64,000 bases of DNA, from NCBI RefSeq assembly GCF_000210295.1, contig NC_026744.1:3720001-3784000 (forward strand), in the 5' to 3' direction. Source of the stretch: Trypanosoma brucei gambiense DAL972 (lineage: Eukaryota > Euglenozoa > Kinetoplastea > Trypanosomatida > Trypanosomatidae). The translations under genes were made by a program, and so were the position numbers. Under the pieces are notes generated by a model, which was not told the DNA's origin, ran no database searches, and was given only the letters and a program-made list of their open reading frames with translations. Shown piece after piece: positions 31,141 through 41,344 of this stretch; positions within the stretch are counted from its first letter, which is position 1, and each line of letters begins with the position of its first letter.

Positions 31141-32757
31141 ATGTCTCTGGCCTTTGATGAGTACGGCCGCCCCTTCCTTCTAGTGAAGGAGCAGGCAAAT
31201 AAGGAGCGTGTGACTGGCGTGGAGGCTCAGAAGGCAAACATACTCGCGGCCATAAGTGTATCCAACGTCTTAAAGACTAGCCTAGGTCCACGTGGAATGG
31301 ACAAGATCCTTGTCACACAAGATAACGAGGTTGTCGTTACCAACGATGGGGCCACCATCATGGACCTCATGGACATTGACAACGAGATCGGGCAGCTTAT
31401 GGTGGAACTCAGCAAGTCGCAGGATTCTGAGATCGGTGACGGTACCACTGGTGTTGTTTGCCTCGCTGGTGCTCTGTTGGAACAAGCGTCTGGCCTCCTT
31501 GACAAGGGGATCCACAGCTCTCGCATCTCTGAGGGGTTTGAGAAGGCCTGTGAAATTGCCTGTAAGCGGTTGGAGGAGATCGCAGACACCGTGCCCGTCA
31601 GCCGTGAGGAATACAGTTATTTGCTGCAAACCGCGCGCTCAACACTCAACTCGAAGGTGGTAAACCGTGACCGTGATCGGTTGGCAAAGATATGTGTTGA
31701 TGCGGTTCTTTCGGTCGCAGACATGGAACGCCGTGACGTCAATCTCGATCTAATTAAGATGGAGGGTAAAGTCGGTGGATGCCTTGAGGAAACATGCTTA
31801 GTGAACGGCATCGTCATTGACAAGGACTTCTCCCATCCTCAAATGCCCAAGGTGCTGAAGAATCCAAAGATTGCCATCCTCACATGCCCATTTGAGCCCC
31901 CGAAACCCAAAACTAAACACACCGTGCACATTTCGAGTGCCGAGCACATGAAAGAAATTCACGAGCAAGAGCAGGAATACTTCCGCAACCAGGTCAAACT
32001 CTGCAAACAGGCGGGGGCAGACCTTGTCATCTGTCAGTGGGGATTCGACGATGAGGCAAATTATCTTCTCTATCGTAACGATCTACCAGCTGTGCGTTGG
32101 GTGGGTGGTGTAGAGCTTGAGATGATCGCCATTGCGACCGGCGGAAGGATTATTCCCCGCTTTGAAGATCTTCAGAGCGCCAAGCTTGGAACCTGTGGAA
32201 CGGTGCGTGAGGTCGGGTTTGGAACCACAAAAGATCGTATGATCTTCATTGAGGAATGCCCAAGCAGCAAGGCTGTCACGATCTTCATTCGTGGTGGTAA
32301 CAAAATGATGATTGAGGAGGCCAAACGTTCTCTTCATGACGCCGTTTGCATGGTCCGCAATCTCATTCGTGACAACCGTATCGTATATGGTGGTGGATCT
32401 GCGGAGATAGCGGCCTCAATGGCTGTGCTTAACTACGCCGATACGGTTTCCACAGTCGATCAGTACGCTATTCGGCGGTTTGCGGATGCCCTTGAGTCGA
32501 TTCCCATCAACTTAGCCCTAAACAGTGGATTGGAACCCATCAAATGCCTCTCGCGTGCTCGCATTGAGCAAGTGGAGGGGAAGAACCCCTATGCCGGCGT
32601 GGACTGCATGGATAGTGGAACACTTGACATGAAGAAGCAGCAGGTGTTCGAAACACTTCAGGGGAAGTGCTCACAACTCCGGCTCGCTACGCAGGTTGTG
32701 AAAATGATTTTGAAGGTTGATGACGTTATCGTAACAAAACCCGAAGAGGAGGAATAG
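31141..32757 (+). CDS. CCT5: T-complex protein 1 subunit epsilon (CCT5)
   Basis: 538 aa, the family's usual length. The start [18 protein letters not shown] is the hallmark of the epsilon subunit. The group II chaperonin ATP-site motifs are intact: [10 protein letters not shown] near 43-52, TNDGATI at 67-73, GDGTT at 99-103, and GGGSAEI in the C-terminal equatorial domain. It is one of eight paralogous subunits of the cytosolic TRiC/CCT ring that folds tubulin and actin. The coding sequence is visibly richer in C-ending codons than its neighbours, in keeping with high expression. The C-terminus ends KPEEEE. Confidence 0.96.
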   Translation: MSLAFDEYGRPFLLVKEQANKERVTGVEAQKANILAAISVSNVLKTSLGPRGMDKILVTQDNEVVVTNDGATIMDLMDIDNEIGQLMVELSKSQDSEIGDGTTGVVCLAGALLEQASGLLDKGIHSSRISEGFEKACEIACKRLEEIADTVPVSREEYSYLLQTARSTLNSKVVNRDRDRLAKICVDAVLSVADMERRDVNLDLIKMEGKVGGCLEETCLVNGIVIDKDFSHPQMPKVLKNPKIAILTCPFEPPKPKTKHTVHISSAEHMKEIHEQEQEYFRNQVKLCKQAGADLVICQWGFDDEANYLLYRNDLPAVRWVGGVELEMIAIATGGRIIPRFEDLQSAKLGTCGTVREVGFGTTKDRMIFIEECPSSKAVTIFIRGGNKMMIEEAKRSLHDAVCMVRNLIRDNRIVYGGGSAEIAASMAVLNYADTVSTVDQYAIRRFADALESIPINLALNSGLEPIKCLSRARIEQVEGKNPYAGVDCMDSGTLDMKKQQVFETLQGKCSQLRLATQVVKMILKVDDVIVTKPEEEE

Positions 32758-33628
32758 ATGTGCTGTTGCAGGAGGTACGGGATGGAACGCTATGTTGGAG
32801 CGGGAGGGGGTCATGCGCACGAACATATACACTTCGACTGCTGTAAGGGCTGAAGGGAAATCAGGGGATCGTGTGGTTAGACCGTAGTCGTAGGGCACTT
32901 AAATGAATGATTAAGTAAAAAAAAAGAAGAGAATGAAGAAAGGACAAAAAAAACAACAAAAACAACAAAAAGAGGTACGCGCTAGTCATTACACCCTTTG
33001 GCACACGTCTTTGTTCGCTTTTTACCGAGCTTTCAGGAATGGAGCGGGGAAGTGGATGCGGAGAGAAAGCTACTGAAGGTACACGGCGAGGAGAACAGGC
33101 AGAACATCACGGTCGAACGGGTGGAGAAAGGTGAGGTGAAATAAAAATAAATGAAATATGATTAATATCTTTAAGTGGGATGCGCGAAATCAGACTGCAA
33201 GGGGAAGTAGAGGAATGCGTGGAAATGTGTAGACACCACCCCATTATTTGGATCGTGCACATCGACTCGCTCATTCTATATATTAACCCATTCATAGGAA
33301 TGTGCAGGCGCTTTCCTTTACCCCCTTTTTTCTTTTCTTTTTTTAGCTTCTCTACTTGAAATAGCCGCTGTTGCCTCTGACGGTGATAGAACCCACCACA
33401 TGGCGTAGGGTGTTTGTGTGGAGGGTTCGGTGTTCCAATTAATGGTTTATTCGTGTTCTGAGAGCGTCTCTAAGTTTCTTTTCTATCTTTCTCCTCTTTT
33501 TTTTATTTTACGCCACACCTTTCTGTCTCGTTGGTCACTCCGTACCAGCACTGTTACTTCAGTATAAACGTGGAGTGGTGGTTGTGGTAGAGGAGGTGAA
33601 GAACGGGGAGTAACTCCACGCCGTTTAT
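32758..33628. other. Spacer between CCT5 and the phosphatase-like gene
   Basis: About 870 bp: A-runs near 32917-32965, C/T tracts at 33315-33345 and 33473-33510 that could serve as splice acceptors, otherwise nothing recognisable. Confidence 0.55.
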
Positions 33629-34714
33629 ATGTATCAAGGACGTAGTCAACAGCCGTTGTGGACCCCACCACCAAATTTTTCCCAGGTGGAAACCGGTATC
33701 TATCGCAGTGCATACCCCACACTTGCGAGCGTGCCATTCCTCCACCATATTGGAATAAAAACGATTGTATTGCTTTCCATAGAGTTGTTACCAGTTCCTG
33801 TGGTAAGGGCAATCTCGGAGGGGGATGTGGTTGCAGGCACCACGTCCGTGTCGGATGACGTCCACGCATGGAAGGATAACGAGTGCATAAAGTGGCCCAT
33901 ACGCATAGTTTCCACGGCTGATTTGTCAGAGTGGATGAATGAATACGTTTGTGCAAAAGACGATTTTGCTGTCTCAAGTGTTCAACGCGCTTTAGACTTT
34001 GCCTTGCAGCCAGACTTTCAACCTGTTCTTTTCACATGCCCGACGGGTGAGCTGCAGACCAGCGTTATTGTCGGATGTATGCGACGGCACCAGGGCTGGT
34101 CTCTAGCTGCCGTGCTTGCGGAGTGTGAGTTGTTTGTCAACGTTACGGGAGGCGTGCGCCAAAGTGTGATGAATTTTATAGAACAGTGGGACCCCGACGA
34201 ACATCCGGTTCGTGAAGAAGATATCGCGAAGAGAAAGCGTGAGTTGCTGTTGAGAGACCCTTCACTTTCTTATAGTGTCAAACGACACCGGAGGACGGTG
34301 ACCCACTCTGCGAGCGATCCTGATTCTGAATACGATGACCCTTTGGCTATGGGTACCTCACGACTTGGGCAAAAGGGTACCACCGGAAACTCAGCGGGTA
34401 TGGGATTGTCACTATCGCCATATAAGAGTTCAGGATTCGATAAGTCTACATTGAGTTCGACGAGGGTAGGTGGTGACGAGTTGGGTTTGTCGCACTCGTC
34501 TCATGTCGTTATCAAACTCGCGTCCTGGTATACGGCTGCCATGAAGAGGCGTGCGGCTGCCGCTGAAGCAATCGTTGCGGCGAGGGCGAAGGTTCGTGCG
34601 CCCAGTGATCCCCTTCCAGAACCACACGAAAGGTATTTCGGTGTGCTGAATCCTCCGGCTTTGGATGAGCGCTCAACGTTTACAAAGAAGTCAATTGTCC
34701 AGGACCTTGACTAG
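33629..34714 (+). CDS. Atypical dual-specificity phosphatase-like protein (PFA-DSP/Siw14-Oca type), probably inactive
   Basis: 361 aa. Residues about 10-205 match the plant-and-fungi atypical DSP fold: TPPPNFSQVETGIYRSAYP, then HHIGIKTIVLLS, then VLFTCPTGELQTSVIVGCMR, then FIEQWDPDEHP. In active members the P-loop is C-x5-R; here Cys137 is present but the arginine position, 143, is Gln (CPTGELQ). That change removes the phosphate-binding arginine, so the protein is probably a pseudophosphatase or a ligand-binding form, like some Oca proteins of yeast. Residues 206-361 are a basic, Ser-rich tail (KRKRELLLRD, KRHRRTVTHSAS) that could be a targeting or regulatory region. Confidence 0.8.
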   Translation: MYQGRSQQPLWTPPPNFSQVETGIYRSAYPTLASVPFLHHIGIKTIVLLSIELLPVPVVRAISEGDVVAGTTSVSDDVHAWKDNECIKWPIRIVSTADLSEWMNEYVCAKDDFAVSSVQRALDFALQPDFQPVLFTCPTGELQTSVIVGCMRRHQGWSLAAVLAECELFVNVTGGVRQSVMNFIEQWDPDEHPVREEDIAKRKRELLLRDPSLSYSVKRHRRTVTHSASDPDSEYDDPLAMGTSRLGQKGTTGNSAGMGLSLSPYKSSGFDKSTLSSTRVGGDELGLSHSSHVVIKLASWYTAAMKRRAAAAEAIVAARAKVRAPSDPLPEPHERYFGVLNPPALDERSTFTKKSIVQDLD

Positions 34715-35255
34715 GGTACGCACTTTCGTGTATGCAAGTACCGTATGTGGCTACCGTGGCACCGAGAGTGCATTTATATGCACTTGACTTTCAACTTTAT
34801 TTGTGGTGTCGCCGTTGCAGTTTGTTACGCTGGTCACCTCACGACCCCTCCATAGTGCTGCTCCCATGCGTTTTTTTTTGCGCGCGTGAAGTTGAGTAGC
34901 GAAGCACCTCATGCACACTGTCTATCTCTTCACTACGGCGTGTGTGTTGTTCAATTGTAGTGAGGATTGCATTTGTCAGGTTTCATTTATCTCGGCTATC
35001 TGCCGTTAGCCACATTTGAGGGTGCCTAACTCTATTGTAAGTGCTCACATATGCCTTTATCTTTTCACATCATCTGTTTTTCTTCCTTCTTGCCCTTGTC
35101 GTATAATCAATATACATCGCAAATGAAAAGGTTGATCGGGGTTTGATCCTTCTAACCTCGCCATTGCCTCCCACAAATCATCAGTGCTAACAATTCAACA
35201 AAGGATCAAGTCGGTGAAACTGTACTCCGTCAGTTAAGGTGGGTGGTGAAAGAAA
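34715..35255. other. Spacer between the phosphatase-like gene and the kinase gene
   Basis: About 540 bp. Holds a small perfect hairpin at 34767-34784, a T-run near 34871-34880 and a C/T-rich stretch at 35076-35098. A GGTTTGATCC string near 35140 resembles a tRNA B box but has no A box or cloverleaf with it. Confidence 0.55.
34767..34784 (+). repeat. Small perfect stem-loop in the probable 3' UTR
   Basis: AGTGCAT, loop TTAT, ATGCACT: a 7-bp stem with a 4-nt loop, 53 nt after the stop codon. Confidence 0.6.
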
Positions 35256-37511
35256 ATGGTCTCTCTCCGGATCAGGAAAACACGACCCCCTCCTTTGGGG
35301 TTCTCTTTGGCTCTTCCTCCACCAAGTGTTGTAGGGGAGGTACGGGTCCAGCAGGGGAATGAGCTTTTTATTAACGTGGATGACACAAACATTTCACCCA
35401 TAATAACAATGGATGGTTCTCTTCCCACAGGGCAGTTCGTTCACGTGACTAATACAAATCTTTTTGTGCTTGTCGATGGTGCATCGTTGTTCACCGAGGC
35501 GAAAACGACACAGAGGGAAGAGCCACAATCTAATCATATTGGCGATTTGGTAGATAACAGTGCTTCCGCGGAGAAGGGAAGATCACCGCAGCGCTCTCCG
35601 TGCAGCAATTTGGGTGCGTCTGTAGACTCAGTTGAAGCAGCGATACGGGGCATTGAAGATGATAGCGGTGAGGTGCGCAGGGATTTATCGTCCTCCTTTA
35701 GTTTGTTGCCTAAAACTGAGGGCGATTCACCCGTACTGTCGCGGTGCTCTTCCCGCAGTCGGATGTCGTGCCAAGGCACGAAGGGGGTAAAATACCACGG
35801 CGGAGCGAGTCTGCCTCATCAGTACACGGCACTGTTTACAAAAGGGGCAGGTGCAGTGTCAGGACTTGCTGCTGCCACAGCGGGCGCGAATAGGGTTGGT
35901 AATCGTGAAGTCAGACGTAACGTTTTGCGTGGCAAGATACGTGGTTTCCTTCCTTGGTATGTTGTTGAACAGAACTGGACCACCTCACCAAAGTGCAGCA
36001 ATGCATCGACGAGTGGTACGCTAGGGGCGGCAACAGGTACATCGGCGGTGGCCTCACAATCCTCCGCTTCCTCTGTGCTTGTGGACACTGCCGTTGGCGA
36101 CAAAGTAGACAAGCATGCAAAGAGGAAAAACACCTTACTTGCCCGTGGGAGGGGGAATAACAGCAGATCAGCTTCGCTCTACGAAGTCGGACGCACTAAT
36201 CGATCATTGGATTTGAAAGAGGTAGAGGTTTTGGGGTTCGTAGGAAAGGGAACACAAGGAGCAGTGTACCGCGTTCTTCTGGACAACAAACTGTACGGCC
36301 TGAAGTGCATTGATGTAAGGGAGCTAACGGAGGCCAGCAGTTTGGTAGAGCACCAAAGCAGGAAGGGTGGACTCGTGAAAGAGCTCAATATGATTCGACT
36401 CCAAAGATCAAAAAGTCCACCACAATACCTGCTACGGTTGTTTGATGCCTCGGTTACAAGGGATCGTGAGAAGCTACACCTCCACATTCTCATGGAGCTA
36501 ATGAGTTTTAGCGTCGAGGACGCTCAGCGCATGGTTTCCCGTATCCCATCGGATGAAATGGTGAAGTTAACTGAGTCAGCCTTTCGAAAGCACATGGCTG
36601 GATCGCACTCCGTAAAGTTGAAACCCGATACATTCCTACAGAGGAACTCGGACTCCTGCGTGCATCTAACGGGAAGGAAGTCATACAAGACACCAGAGGA
36701 CTGGGAGATGAACATAGATCGACAAACGCCGGTACCGGAGATAATTCTGTCGATGCTTGCAGCTGATGTGCTTGGGGGCTTGAAAGAACTTCATGAAGAT
36801 TACGCTATTGTTCACTGTGACATCAAACCAGCAAATATATTAATTGACTACGATATGGAGCGCTTTCGACTTGCAGATTTTGGATGTGGTTGCCAGATGG
36901 ACCCACAGAGCCGGAAGGCACGACCGGTGACTTTCGACTTGGGCTCAAAACTCTACAAGGCACCGGAGCGGCTGAGCAATGAGTTGTATAACGCAGGCGT
37001 TGAGGGTGGTTTATCGGAAGTAGAGTTCTCCTTCGATGCTGACGTATGGTCGTTGGGTGTAACGTTGCTTGAATTGAGAAATGGTGTTCATCCTTGCCAC
37101 CCTTTCAAGTCGGATTACTGGAACTACAGGAATAACCTTAAACTATCGCGTATGGTAAAGCCTGTTTCTTGGTCATATTCTTTCTACGACTTTATTGTTC
37201 GCTGCCTTATGAGGAAACCAGAACAGCGTTGGAGCGTCAGTAGGTTGCTGCAACACCCTTTTATTGTAAAATACAGCGAACTTCCCAGGGCCAAATTGAG
37301 GGTCTGGATGGAGAAGTTGAGAAGTGAGTCGGAGACCTTCCAGCGGCGACAGCAGCGTGAGTTGCTTGAGGAACATATTCTCTTGAGCACTGGCAGAAAA
37401 GGGCCGGACATGTACCGCCATCGGAGTCGCTCCAGCTGGGAGAGTTTCACGAAGTTCCTCAAAGTAGCTCCACATTATCAAGATGATGAAAAATTTCCCC
37501 ACTTGTGTTGA
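35256..37511 (+). CDS. Serine/threonine protein kinase, STE7/MAPKK-like
   Basis: 751 aa. Residues 1-310 are largely disordered and Ser/Gly/Ala-rich. The kinase domain spans about 322-670: glycine loop GFVGKGTQGAVY (327-338), ATP lysine K350, helix-C glutamate E376, catalytic loop HCDIKPANIL (520-529) with D522, K524 and N527, DFG 541-543, APE-type KAPER (568-572), then DVWSLGVTLLEL. All catalytic residues are kept. The usual HRD reads HCD, so it is a non-RD kinase. A 75-residue insertion (about 425-490) separates the hinge from helix E. Overall look is MAPKK/STE-like, but the assignment to that group is tentative. The C-terminal extension is charged and helical. Confidence 0.87.
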   Translation: MVSLRIRKTRPPPLGFSLALPPPSVVGEVRVQQGNELFINVDDTNISPIITMDGSLPTGQFVHVTNTNLFVLVDGASLFTEAKTTQREEPQSNHIGDLVDNSASAEKGRSPQRSPCSNLGASVDSVEAAIRGIEDDSGEVRRDLSSSFSLLPKTEGDSPVLSRCSSRSRMSCQGTKGVKYHGGASLPHQYTALFTKGAGAVSGLAAATAGANRVGNREVRRNVLRGKIRGFLPWYVVEQNWTTSPKCSNASTSGTLGAATGTSAVASQSSASSVLVDTAVGDKVDKHAKRKNTLLARGRGNNSRSASLYEVGRTNRSLDLKEVEVLGFVGKGTQGAVYRVLLDNKLYGLKCIDVRELTEASSLVEHQSRKGGLVKELNMIRLQRSKSPPQYLLRLFDASVTRDREKLHLHILMELMSFSVEDAQRMVSRIPSDEMVKLTESAFRKHMAGSHSVKLKPDTFLQRNSDSCVHLTGRKSYKTPEDWEMNIDRQTPVPEIILSMLAADVLGGLKELHEDYAIVHCDIKPANILIDYDMERFRLADFGCGCQMDPQSRKARPVTFDLGSKLYKAPERLSNELYNAGVEGGLSEVEFSFDADVWSLGVTLLELRNGVHPCHPFKSDYWNYRNNLKLSRMVKPVSWSYSFYDFIVRCLMRKPEQRWSVSRLLQHPFIVKYSELPRAKLRVWMEKLRSESETFQRRQQRELLEEHILLSTGRKGPDMYRHRSRSSWESFTKFLKVAPHYQDDEKFPHLC

Positions 37512-38876
<1,365 letters not shown>

Positions 38877-39947
38877 GAAAGGCACTTGGCACAGTGCTTT
38901 TTTTTTTTCCTTTCTTTCTCCCTTCCATTACATTGGAAAGGTAAGAGGTCTGTAGTAACGTCCCTGTCAGCTTTTTACAGAGCCACCGGCGGTCCCCATT
39001 CACAAAGTGCAGGCTTTATGGATGTGTGTGTGGACGGTCATTTAGTGTTGTTTCCGCTTTCGACCCTTTGTTGTTACTTTTTAAAATATTAAATGCTTAG
39101 CAGGTGGAGACGGCGCTAATTGTGAAGCCGCACCGATAGATTTTTTTTTTTTAAAACTTTCTCACATCACTTGTGTCAGCACATGCCACTCGTTGATTTC
39201 TCTGAGCGGGAAGGTGAATTATGGGATATTCGGGGTTGGGGCACTTCGTTCATTAAAGCTGAATTCTGCATAGGTGAGAGTATACAACTGGTTGCATGTG
39301 CGAACCTCAATGACTTGTTGTGACTTGCTTGCAGTGAAAGCGCGAGAAGAAGTGGAAAACAAAAACAAAACGTTTTGTTGTGTTGGTGACTGGTGCTGTT
39401 CAAAAGCGTGGTGTGCGCGGTTGACTGGTACCTGGATGTTTCGTGCAGTCACAACCCCTGTGATCCGCTTTGAATGGTCGGTCGTGTGTTCACCCTTTGA
39501 GAAAAATGTTGGAACATAGTCTCCTTTTTTTTTTTACGTTAGTTTTTTGACCCTTAGAGTTTGCGACCTAGAATTCCCGATGACTGTGCCGCTGCTCCCG
39601 ATACATTTAAGTAAGTAGATACATGCATGTTTATTTTTGTTTCTATTTGTTTATTTGTGACAAATCTGCATGGTAAACGCTTCCAATACCTTCAAAGTTT
39701 TTATGTTCGGTATTCCCCTTTTCTTCCCCGCCTTTCCTCTGGTGATTAATTGGAACGACACCCATCGTCATTTGGCGACTCCAAAATCAAGTTCTTTTTT
39801 TTCTTTTGTTTATTATACATATTGATATAAGTCTAATCTGGGAAGGAATACGCTAGTGCAACAACAGCAGTGTCGGAAAGGGGTGTTTCGGTTCTGCGTG
39901 AGGAGTCTACTGGGGTTATTCTAGCTTAGAGAGAAGTGAAGGAAGAG
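38877..39947. other. Spacer between the Maf gene and VPS29
   Basis: About 1.07 kb. T-runs near 38898-38907, 39140-39150 and 39523-39534 and a T-rich tract at 39793-39812. Short ORFs near 39274-39519 have no ATG-led protein-like character. Nothing else recognised. Confidence 0.5.
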
Positions 39948-40628
39948 ATGGTTCTTGTGCTTGTTGTTGGTGACCTCCATGTTCCGCAGCGTGCAGCCTC
40001 CATTCCGAAGGTATTCACTCAGATGTTTACACCTGGCCGCATACAGTTAGTACTAATAACCGGAAACGTAGGTTGTCGAGAGATGTATGACTACTTTCGC
40101 AGCATTGTACCGGATGTGTACTGCGCCAAGGGTGAGTTTGACTCGTGTTGGTGGCCTAACGTTAACAGTAAGCATGCTAGCGATACAGATAAGCTTTTGC
40201 AAGACACTCACGTGATAAATGTGGAATCACTGCGTATAGGCCTTATCCACGGCCACCAGGCGATACCGTGCGGTGACAGAGACATGCTTGCCATGCTGCA
40301 GCGCAAGTTAGATGTGGATGTATTAGTGTCTGGTGCAACGCACAACAACAAGGTATTTGAGTTTGGCGGGCACCTCTTTGTAAACCCTGGTTCAATCACC
40401 GGTGCTTTTACAACAAGGAGGTTGGATGTTGTCCCAACGTTCGTGCTTTTGGATATTCAAGACAAGAAGGTAACATCATTTTCTTATGCCTACGCCCCTG
40501 GTGAGGGAGTGGGTGGAGAAGACTTTAAGATCAAACGGAAGACGTGGATCAAAGACGAGGAAGAGGAGGGGGAGGAGACACAAAAACCCCCTGCTTCCGC
40601 TGTTCCTCCTCCTCCACCTCCTGAATGA
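39948..40628 (+). CDS. VPS29: VPS29 retromer subunit
   Basis: 226 aa from ATG 39948; an in-frame GTG at 39936 is not a credible start. The metallophosphoesterase fold is clear: VLVVGDLHVPQRA (5-17), ITGNVGCREMYDYF (37-50), IGLIHGHQAIPCGD (97-110), FVNPGSITGAF (144-154). It aligns along its length with VPS29, the scaffold of the retromer that returns cargo from endosomes to the Golgi. Oddities: the GHTH metal motif reads GATH (129-132), in line with VPS29 being a scaffold, not an enzyme; there is a 15-20-residue insertion after GEFD (65-85); and the tail after 190 adds an acidic KDEEEEGEE stretch and ends PPPPPPE. Human VPS29 is about 182 aa. Confidence 0.95.
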   Translation: MVLVLVVGDLHVPQRAASIPKVFTQMFTPGRIQLVLITGNVGCREMYDYFRSIVPDVYCAKGEFDSCWWPNVNSKHASDTDKLLQDTHVINVESLRIGLIHGHQAIPCGDRDMLAMLQRKLDVDVLVSGATHNNKVFEFGGHLFVNPGSITGAFTTRRLDVVPTFVLLDIQDKKVTSFSYAYAPGEGVGGEDFKIKRKTWIKDEEEEGEETQKPPASAVPPPPPPE

Positions 40629-41344
40629 GTACGGTTGGGTAAGTGAGGGAAGGGGAGGGGAAAAAAAAAAGATGAGCATTGAATTCTCTACTCGCACTAC
40701 CATGTGAATTCGTGGGTAAGCGGAAACTTCGCACGTATCTTCGAGTAGGTGATATGTTCTACACTTCTGTAACGTGTTGTTCGACATCCTTTCCTTTTTT
40801 CCCCTCCCCTCTTTCCCTTTTATTGCTGATTGTAAGAGACTACCTTGTGGCTCAGTGGTGGTTAAGTACCGTTATCAAGCGAGTTTGCTTGATTCATTAT
40901 GCTTCACAATTATGTGCCCTCCTGCAATTACAACTAAGAACCGCTGCGGTTGCGCGCCATTATTGCTTTAACTTTCCGTCGATTGGTCGCGACGACATCA
41001 GTGAAGTGACAGGATGTCAGAAGAGTGTACACTCACTGAGGTGTGCGCATGCGGCCCGAAACTGAAGCGCTAAGAGTCGATACGTGCCTCCGTCCATTGT
41101 GAAACACGATGGTTTCATGTCTATATTATCGTCATTTACACAATATCACACCCACCTTTTTTTTGTTTCTTTCCCATTTCCCGTCTTGTGGTGCGTATGA
41201 GAAGTTGAACCTTCGTCATCGGTGTGGTTCGAATAATAATAATTATTATTACACAGAGAAAGGCATTGTTACTAGACACTGAACTTAAATTTCGTTTGCG
41301 TGGTTGAGCACACACCTACACATCTTGTGTTGTTGTAACAACCG
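40629..41344. other. Spacer between VPS29 and DNAI2
   Basis: About 720 bp. A TGGCTCAGTGGTGGTTA string near 40849-40865 mimics a tRNA A box but no B box or cloverleaf follows. A C/T tract and AG at 41157-41201 are the probable DNAI2 acceptor. Confidence 0.55.
41155..41201 (+). promoter_or_regulatory. Trans-splice acceptor for DNAI2
   Basis: CCTTTTTTTTGTTTCTTTCC followed by further C/T-rich sequence, first downstream AG at 41200-41201, about 144 nt before the start codon. Confidence 0.5.

Noticed and set aside
35136..35160. GGGGTTTGATCCTT, resembling a tRNA B box
   Set aside because: No A box or acceptor stem upstream; single imperfect motif.
39274..39519. 81-codon frame in the spacer before VPS29
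   Set aside because: No ATG-led protein-like sequence, Cys/Trp-rich composition, no acceptor tract directly upstream.
40849..40865. TGGCTCAGTGGTGGTTA, resembling a tRNA A box
   Set aside because: No B box (GGTTCGANTCC) within 60 nt and no cloverleaf can be drawn.
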